DNA of 64,000 bases from Mesaphorura yosii (taxonomy: Eukaryota; Arthropoda; Collembola; Poduromorpha; Tullbergiidae), in assembly GCA_009869945.1 (NCBI GenBank), contig WIXG01000061.1, positions 1 through 64,000 on the forward strand. Reading direction: 5' to 3'. Under the pieces are notes generated by a model that had not been told where the DNA came from, made no database searches, and worked only from the letters and a program-made list of their open reading frames with translations. Below, one piece after another: positions 56,490 to 64,000 of this stretch; within the stretch, counting starts at the first letter, position 1, and each line of letters opens with the position of its first letter. A program made the position numbers and the translations under genes.

Positions 56490-56760
56490 AAGTAACCGGT
56501 TGCCGAATTTTAAGCCAATTTTGTTTGAAAATAGTGACTATGAATAGTGAAATACGACTTGTCCAAGCATTCGTGACATATTGTACAATTAGTTTAGGTT
56601 CAGTATAATTAGTGATTATAACCAAGTCAAAGAATATCAGAGAATTTATTTTACTGCAAGAAAGACAATTATTTTTGTATAGTACATGAATGCATTTTGA
56701 GCTTCTCACTCGCAATGTGAAAGTTGAGTGTGACCTATGTGGCTGAATGGACTTCGGTAG

Positions 56761-56766
56761 AATAAA
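56761..56766 (+). terminator. Polyadenylation signal of AUH
   Basis: AATAAA lies about 270 bases after the AUH stop, with no competing earlier canonical hexamer noted between. Confidence 0.5.
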
Positions 56767-59152
56767 TTGTGATTAAAGTCTGCTCATTGCAATTCGCTCT
56801 TCGCTGGAATAATGTTTATTACTTCAGTTAGATAAGTTGCAGCAATAACATAACAAACATAATGTTTTACTCGTTTTAATAATGAATCTGATTAGCGTAC
56901 TTTAATAAAAATTAATGGGACGAGTGAATAAATTAACCCGTAGGAGCTTGCAGTCGCTGAGATTCGTAATTTAAAATGGTGTAGGCTGTAGACTTTAATC
57001 TTCACTACTTTCACCTGCCTGAGAGAAACAAGTAAAAACACAAGGCAGACTCACGTTCAAATAAATCGTCGTGGTGTTAACTCTCATTATACAGAAGCAG
57101 TCCAGGGCAAGTCAGATAGCGTAGAATGTTAAATGCGGCGGTGAAAACCAGGTTGGCTGGTATTAAAGCCGAATCCACCTTCCTTCCTTTCCACATCCAC
57201 CTTTTGTTGGAGAAAGATCCTACGTTTATGCGGCACACGCAACCTTCGCGGTTATTACAAAATTACGCGAATCTTATGCGAGAACACACGATACATCATG
57301 TGCGGCCTGTCATAAATAAAATGTGTCTGTCTGTTTACATTCTGATGATGATATAAATTACACGACATAAATTATGTATTATTTTACATTTAATCTAATT
57401 TGCTGGTGTAGCCAGGCGTCAGGCCAGCCAGCCACGAAGGTAAATAACGTAGAGATGGAATACGGAATATCAAATGAAAGTGAGACAACGCGAGACTTGT
57501 ATTCCACGTTTCAGATTCAGGCAAGCCAATTCTGCTTTCTGCAAACTGCAAGGGAGGCACAGTGTTTTGGAGATAAAGCCTCAATTTATCAATGCCACTT
57601 TTGTTGACTTCAAGTCAAAACCTTTAAAATCTCATGTTATTTTGCTGTACCCGTGCTGTGTGAATGTATTCCAGTCAAGTCAAGCAGAGCTTTGGCTTTA
57701 GCTGCGTTGTGTGCGTGGCGCGGGGCATTGTTACCAAGTAGACAATTTCTCAAGTGTTCTCCCTGAAACCATTTTATAAATGGGGTGATTTTAAATATTA
57801 CGTAATTTGTTTATTGTAGCAGGGCTCAAGGTGTCAGTAAGGCAAGAGTAAGCTCAGGGCGACGTGACTACGCGGCCTTTCCCTGCGTGTGAACAATTTG
57901 ATTGGAAATGAATTCAGATCACATCCTTCTACTTAATGCTCATGAATCACAGGCGTGGGACGCGTCTCTCTTGCATTGCAAATGCGAAGGTAATTTGTAA
58001 TTCATAAGATATTCATTGCGCAGTTTGAAAAATGTTCGCCTCGCCCATCGTAAGCTGAATTTTGAAAGATATTCGCAATTTTTTGAGCCAGTAGGCAGAA
58101 TTCGAAAGAAAGATGAATTTTGCTTCTTAACTCTTCGCAAATGGAGAATAAGAGAATGTTGAAAATTTATTTCAAGAATACTAAACACACTCCCGTAAAA
58201 TTTGTGGTGATAACATGTCTACTTAATTAGCGATTTCAAAATTAAGAATTATGTAAGTGAGGAACCTCATTTTCAATGTTTAGCTTAAGCTTACACAATT
58301 ATTAGTGTGCAACAACATTTTCCAGGCGTCTGAGCGTTCTGGCCAAATGTCGAATAGATTTTTCATAGCTTGCATACTGAATTCAGTGATGCTTTCCGTA
58401 ATTACAGCTTCTTCCGACTTTGATTTATCGTTAATCGCTTATCACATCAAAGTGCAACCAACATTCGTTCAATACAAGTACAGGTTTACTGCTAAGATTA
58501 CGATGCAATATTGTCAAGATGCCTATTTTCCTGCTTCTAATTTCATAATAGCGAAGCATCTTTCGGTCTTATTTTAAAAGTAAGCATGACCGTTTAATAC
58601 TGACTTGGTTCTACTTCTATGTTTCATGATTATAATGAAATACGAAAGCTACGCTATCACTAATTCATAATTCAGCACCGGAATATTATACTGCTTGAAA
58701 TTCTACACGAGTCACCTTATTAAGCTTTCATTAACTTTGTGCTCCCTCATTCACACCATTAAAAGTCAGAAATTATACTTCATTAAAATAAAATTGGGAA
58801 ATGAAGTTCAAAAATTTCATTTCCTCACAAATTCTCATTCGCAAGTCGAGAGCCGAGCTGAGCATATTAAAAGCTTAGAATCCAATGCATAAATTTTATA
58901 AATAGTTTGTCTTAATTCACAAAAGACATTAGTGTTCTCATATTTCTAAAATACGCACCAGAATACTGTCATGTCCCGAAATTGTCTTTTACATTCACGT
59001 TTCACATTTCGTATTCCGTCACTTTATAAACACATTTCAGGGAAAAAGTCAGCCTTCGGCTGTATGAGTTCGAGAGAGCAAAGGAATTAAAATCTCGTGC
59101 AGCGGAGTGAGTGAGGACATGAGCACGGCGGGCAGGGAACGATTAATTTTCA
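56767..59152. other. Intergenic spacer between AUH and the GPCR gene
   Basis: AT-rich sequence of 2.4 kb. Open frames of 60-90 codons occur on both strands, but none has a recognisable domain or fitting splice sites. It must include the 3'-UTR of the minus-strand GPCR gene. Confidence 0.6.
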
Positions 59153-62100
59153 TTATTTGCAGATTGTGCTGATGGCATCATGCCTCAGCTCGTACAACTC
59201 ATTCCCACCAGGACGTGACCAATTTGGCCTATTTTTGTAAAAAGAGCGTCTTCCTAGAATGGAGGGATACTTTGGTGCTGCTGAATTGGATGGACCAGGA
59301 ATTGCTGCTGAGGAGTTGGCGTTGGAAGTTGATGGGCCGGCCATGGCATTCTGCGAAGAGGAAGCGGTCGCCACCGTTGTTGATGTTGTGCTGCTTGAAT
59401 GTGGTTCGTTGTCGTACGATATTTGAATTGCACCAGAAGGCTGTACGGAGGGCAGACTGCCAGCAGCAATTCTTCCTTCGACTTCATCTTCAATTGACGA
59501 TGACAAATTCGAACTGGAGTTATTGAAGAATGAACACCATCTGTCAGGCCAGACTTCGTCGCCAATAAAGTACATCACAAGCCAGCTCTGTGGAGAAAGG
59601 AAAGAAAGGAATATTATTTATCGATGTACATGTACGATTAATGGCTTTCTACAATCCATCAACTTGAATAAAATCATTTCGTTCCATTCCTCAATCGCGG
59701 TCGGAGTTCAGTCTGCTCTGTCAGCGGAGCCAAAATTATTGGCGATTTATACACACACCACGCACTGCCGCAGAAAGGCGGCGCGTTTCTCCTGCGGTAA
59801 TGTCAAAGCGCTCCGAGATTTTCTGTGTTTCTCGTAGGATCTTTAAACATCAAATGGGTTCGCTTCAATAAAGAATAAGCTCTCGGACGTATAAAATAAA
59901 GTACTTTAGTTTCCAGCTTTTCTCCTCTAAAAATATCGCAAGGCAAGTCTTAAGCTTCCAAGATTTCCTTTTGCGTGAGGGTCCGGGTTTCGACGTTTCG
60001 GGTTTCTTTTAATAACCATATTGGAGGATTGAACTTTTTTTCTTTTCTCGTGGTCTTTCTGCTAAGCCTGAACAAATAAGATAGCATGGCATAAGTGTTC
60101 GGGTACATTAATCCCGTCCCGTTCTTTAGCTCAAGCTACACTCATTTCTTCTGCGCTTTGACTTCGAGCCTGCCAATCTAGACCTGAACTCAATATGACA
60201 GCCAAAGCAGAAAATTGTAAAAGTTCAGAGTTTACACTTGGACCACCACAAAGCTAATTTTAGGGATCACAAACTAACGCCGGGCACTGCCACGCAACGT
60301 CTAAAAAGGCTTCTTTCTGAGTTTCACTCGCAAAGTCGTTTTCCATTTTTTTCTTTCTAGGAAAGTCTGTTCGGGGCAGAAGAAATCGAGACGGAGCTCC
60401 TTTGTGGTAATTTGTTTTTCATCTGTATGGAAATTAGACTTATTAGGAAGTTCGCATGATGGAATATTTGTAAACTACGGCAAGATGACAAGGGTATTAA
60501 CGTGGGCGACTCCTGCTCGCTCCAGCAATAATCTCATTAGTGCTACTAACAGGGCTACACTCAGTGGTCCAGAACAAAGACAACGTTTCCTAGAGAGCTA
60601 AAGCTTTCACTTTGATATTAATACTTTCGCTTTTTCCAGGGAACTTTTTGAGTCTGCTTCATATTGTAAAGGAAAGGTGGATTAAATGATCATAAGCATG
60701 CGGGGAAGAAAGGAGTACATTACAAAAGATGAAGTTATGAGCGAGATTTTGCTCGCTTTGATTTTTGGCAAGAACTTTGATCTTTTAACGATGTAGCGGA
60801 TCTTCTCCTTTTCTTTTAGTCAGCTTGGTCGCTTGCTCGCCTGTCAATAAGATCTTTGCTCGAAGGCGATCTTAGTATGCATTGTTAAGACCCGAGGATC
60901 CAGCTTTATCTATTCTGTTCGAGCAAACGTGCTTCGAGCTGCGTGAATGAAGGAAACACCCAAAGCAATGATTTATGTAATGCTTATTACACAAGTATCG
61001 GTGAAATGAAACCACCAAACTACCCAGCGCAAGATCGCGAGTCAGAGGAACTCGTGCAGTTCTTGATAAACGAATTTTATACTTCATCAATCAAAGGCTT
61101 AAGTTATGCGGTGACATAATTTTTCTACCCTGCACGTTTCTTGCTGCATTTTTCCGATGACCTTTCCTCAGCGTAGAGTCGGAGCCTTCTCGTTCGAATT
61201 TTCGGCAACCATGCATTGCATTGCAGGATTAATCGAGAGAAATCAACCGATGTAAGAACGATGCTTCCTTTTTGCTGAATCAGTAATATTTACGACTGTG
61301 CGCAATGGTTCACTGAGAATTTCTTGCTATTAAAGCATAACAAGATCATAAAAGTACCCTTTAATGCGTGATGAAGGCGAGGAGGAGGCAGGGCAATCCG
61401 TCTATTTTATGTATGCGGCAACTCACATAAAAATAATCCCAGTCTTCCCATTAGTTTGATCTGTGAGCATACTAACTACCCACTTAACCATTTCCATTTC
61501 AGTGTGGGCTTAGCAGAAGAGTCTGGAAACTTAATGCATTCGAATTTTTATCGTGAAATTTGACCCTTGTGAATTGGCAGCCGCTCTTTACCTGTCATTA
61601 ATTCCACGGGAGATTAAGATTAGGCAAATATTCTGATTTGCTAAGACAAGATGGAGATTGAACTATGTAAGAACCGCAAAATTTACATGCAAATGTTGCG
61701 TAATAAATAAAAATAGCGATAAAATAGCAAATTCTTCGTTTGGGGCTTGGAGAAAGCAATAAAGATTAATCTGATTATGCGTATTTAACTTCAAGCGCCC
61801 TTGCCGTAGAGTTGAGTCACTCGGGATGGGTTTTTGATTTTACGCTGAGCATTTCATGGTGCAAGACTGAACGAAACTAAATTTCGCATTACAGTGCAGA
61901 CATCTTCGAAGTCTTGAATAGTCAATAGTAATTCGGCCGGAGTTTACATTGCACGTTCTGCACTTACCAAGGCAATATTGGCCACAGCTGCTGCCAGTTG
62001 AAAAAATATCGAGGTTGGATTTTCCAGTGCCACGACGCTCAAGAACCACATGACTGCGAGCAGAGGCAGGAGCACGGCAGATGCTCGAATGACGCTGCTG

Positions 62101-62216
62101 CTGATTGTTCTTCCATCAGACAAATCTTCCTCGAGCTCCCCGCAAGAAGGATCCAGCCAGAGCTTCCTCAGGGCCAGGATGTAGCGCAGGGAGAGAATCA
62201 CGAGGACGGTGTTCAG
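59153..62216 (-). CDS. Adhesion-type seven-transmembrane GPCR, C-terminal two exons (5' part outside window)
   Basis: Two minus-strand exons: 62216-61968 (acceptor TTTGCAG, donor TTG|GTAAGTG) and 59587-59153 (acceptor CTCCACAG), joined at phase 0, 227 residues. The first exon opens in TM5 (LNTVLVILSLRYILALRKL). It has an acidic third intracellular loop (ELEEDLSDGRTISSSV), then TM6 (RASAVLLPLLAVMWFLSVVAL) split here by convention, and ECL3 plus the first half of TM7 (IFFQLAAAVANIAL). The second exon finishes TM7 (SWLVMYFIG) and follows with DEVWPDRW, aligning with the FYCVLNKEVR segment of adhesion GPCRs such as CELSR/Flamingo. A 125-residue Ser/Thr/Pro/Ala-rich tail ends DAISTICK. The LLPLLxxMW motif in TM6 is typical of class B/adhesion receptors. 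Subfamily is undecided: Flamingo or latrophilin are possible. The extracellular part and TM1-4 lie beyond 64000. Confidence 0.68.
59588..61967 (-). other. Last intron of the GPCR gene
   Basis: A 2.4 kb intron bounded by TTG|GTAAGTG and CTCCACAG|AGC. It interrupts the codons of TM7. No nested exon or repeat was recognised. Confidence 0.6.
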
Positions 62217-64000
62217 CTGCAAAGAGAAGGAGAAGGAACGCTCGCATTATTTATACGCAGTAATTATCGAAGAGCAATTCCGCCAGATCACGTCTCCTGT
62301 TCTGCATGTTTCTGGAGAAAATTCTCATTAAAACGCAATTCTCTTCCGTGTATAATTACAGCGGCATTAAACTCACGTCTCACGTTTCATGCCGTACGTA
62401 GCCATGCATTATTATCATTCCAATTATTACGACTACGAAAACTTCGGCCATTAAATTATAATGAACATTATCATCCATAAGGCTTGATTATAAGACAGGC
62501 CCGAGAAAGTTTGCGCGCAAAAATTCAGTTCATCATCAAGCTGGCTGGCGCGGCGAGAGAACAAGAACGAAAGTTGGATGAGCAAAAATAGTTGCCCGGC
62601 ACGTTGTAAATCATTGCTTGTGTTTTTTGTTCAGCAGTAAGAGAAAAACAACTTTTTGCTTGCCTCATACGCTTACTTGTTCGGAGAAAATATCTGCTTC
62701 AACCCGAAACTTTGCGAACGCACACACAAACAATCTCATCGACGTTTTTACTATCTGCCCACGCGTTATTTTCTTGCTGTTCTGCACATTTTGATTCATT
62801 TTCACCCAACACAGCCGAGAAACAATGTACGCAGCATTTCCTCCAATTGGCACTACGGCACGGTCTGGTTGCTTTTGGGACCGCTTTCCTTGTAAACATG
62901 ACCCAAAATATTATGGAAGGCATTCTGAGCTCCTTCAGTCGCAGTCTGGCGGATGGCTTGCTGCCAATTGACGAGCTCATTGCGGCAAAACTCGTCTTAG
63001 CAGGGTTCACTCCACATTTTGGCGACCTACCCCGGGAAGAAAGTGTTAAGCCTTCCGTAAACTCATTAGCAGTGCCATGCCATGCGAGTGCAGACACTAA
63101 GCCCGCTCAAGTCATAATATGCAAGAAGAATAAGAATTATGCGGAATGGCTGCCAACTCCAAATTTAAGCCAAACGATCCATAAAAGGTTGAACGCTCAA
63201 CTTCATCGTTCATCCAGGACATAGAAACTAGAGGAATTACAATTACGAGATGAATATTCGGGATTCGGTTATGACAGTGGGCTCACTACCGCAGCAGACG
63301 AGGCTCGGAAATATTGCTATTGCCGTTCTAGCGATAAAATACATTCCATAAAATGCCCGACGATCTGCCGGAGATAAAAGTGCATCGTGAGTATATGTAA
63401 AATGTCGTAAATCGTAAAATGTTTATTGTTGGTGTTTGCGCTCGTTAAAGTAGTCGCTACTCGGGAAATGCTCCTTGAAAAATTATAGCCGTTAAAATAC
63501 TGAAATGAGTTCTCTCTTTCCGGTAGATTAACCCGGTCCTTTTGTGTGCCTGGCGGTAAGAACTCTGTAATAAAACTAATACTGTGCGACAAACTAGTGA
63601 AGAGCTCCAGTCTGCTGGAAGATAACAGAATGACATGAAGTTTCATATTGTTATTCTTGGTTAGTGCTTACTTGCAACAATCTTAATGCATTTGTTCACC
63701 AGCTTCGCTCAACGTCAACAATTTACATTTCAGAATCAAACGACGCATTAATGAAACTGAATTTGTATTAGTCCGATAAGTGAAGACTCCAGGCGATATA
63801 ACTACACAGCACAGGAAAAGCAATCAATTTCTATCGTTTTTCCTAAATCACGTGTAGCACGCTTGATAAGAACTCGGGAACTGAGATTAATGAGAATGTC
63901 GTAACGTTAATCCAGTAACTTCTGAGTAAATGACTGGCAATTAGTTATCTTTGAATGTTCAATCAAAATCTTTCATCTTCCTCCATTTCCTGTTGCTGCG
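62217..64000 (-). other. Upstream intron of the GPCR gene, to window edge
   Basis: Sequence upstream of the TM5 exon. I looked for an exon ending in TM4/TM5 on the minus strand and found none, so the intron probably continues past 64000. A plus-strand open frame of about 170 codons (62712-63224) looks partly protein-like but has no assignable domain. Confidence 0.45.

Overview
This is eukaryotic, metazoan DNA. The genes have GT-AG introns, AATAAA polyadenylation signals and animal-specific families: a WIF-domain receptor of the Ryk/Derailed type, an adhesion-type GPCR, ACAP, GINS2, DDX41 and AUH. Protein similarity and compact intron-poor housekeeping genes suggest an arthropod or other ecdysozoan. 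I cannot name the species or order from sequence alone. I see no prokaryotic operon, CRISPR array, tRNA, rRNA or intact transposon.

Layout. (1) 1-19118 is intergenic or regulatory sequence with no recognisable exon. (2) 19119-44030 (+) is one long gene of five coding exons separated by introns of 10.3, 6.0, 6.4 and 0.5 kb. It encodes a secreted-to-membrane protein with a complete WIF domain and one transmembrane helix of the Ryk/Derailed family, but the reading frame ends in a Ser/Asn/Pro-rich tail with no kinase domain. (3) 44277-45217 (-) is GINS2/Psf2, tail-to-tail with the receptor. (4) 46118-48541 (+) is ACAP (BAR-PH-ArfGAP-ankyrin), whose whole 2.4 kb CDS is one exon. (5) 49806-51697 (+) is a seven-exon gene for a secreted Gly/Trp-rich protein built from symmetric phase-1 exons. 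(6) 51888-54673 (-) is an 11-exon DDX41/Abstrakt DEAD-box helicase. (7) 55280-56489 (+) is AUH, a mitochondrial methylglutaconyl-CoA hydratase. (8) 59153-62216 (-) holds the last two exons of a seven-transmembrane adhesion-type GPCR whose upstream exons lie beyond the window.

The 44-57 kb block is a dense cluster of housekeeping genes in alternating orientation, with shared promoter spacers and abutting or overlapping 3' ends. The flanks are gene-poor and belong to long-intron developmental or receptor genes. I see no functional pathway linking the neighbours.

The two most unusual items are the kinase-less Ryk-like receptor, with a His-rich stalk and a polyproline tail, and the Gly/Trp-rich secreted protein. 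Exon structures were derived by hand from splice consensus, phase agreement and family alignment. They are internally consistent (every exon joins in frame) but untested by RNA data.
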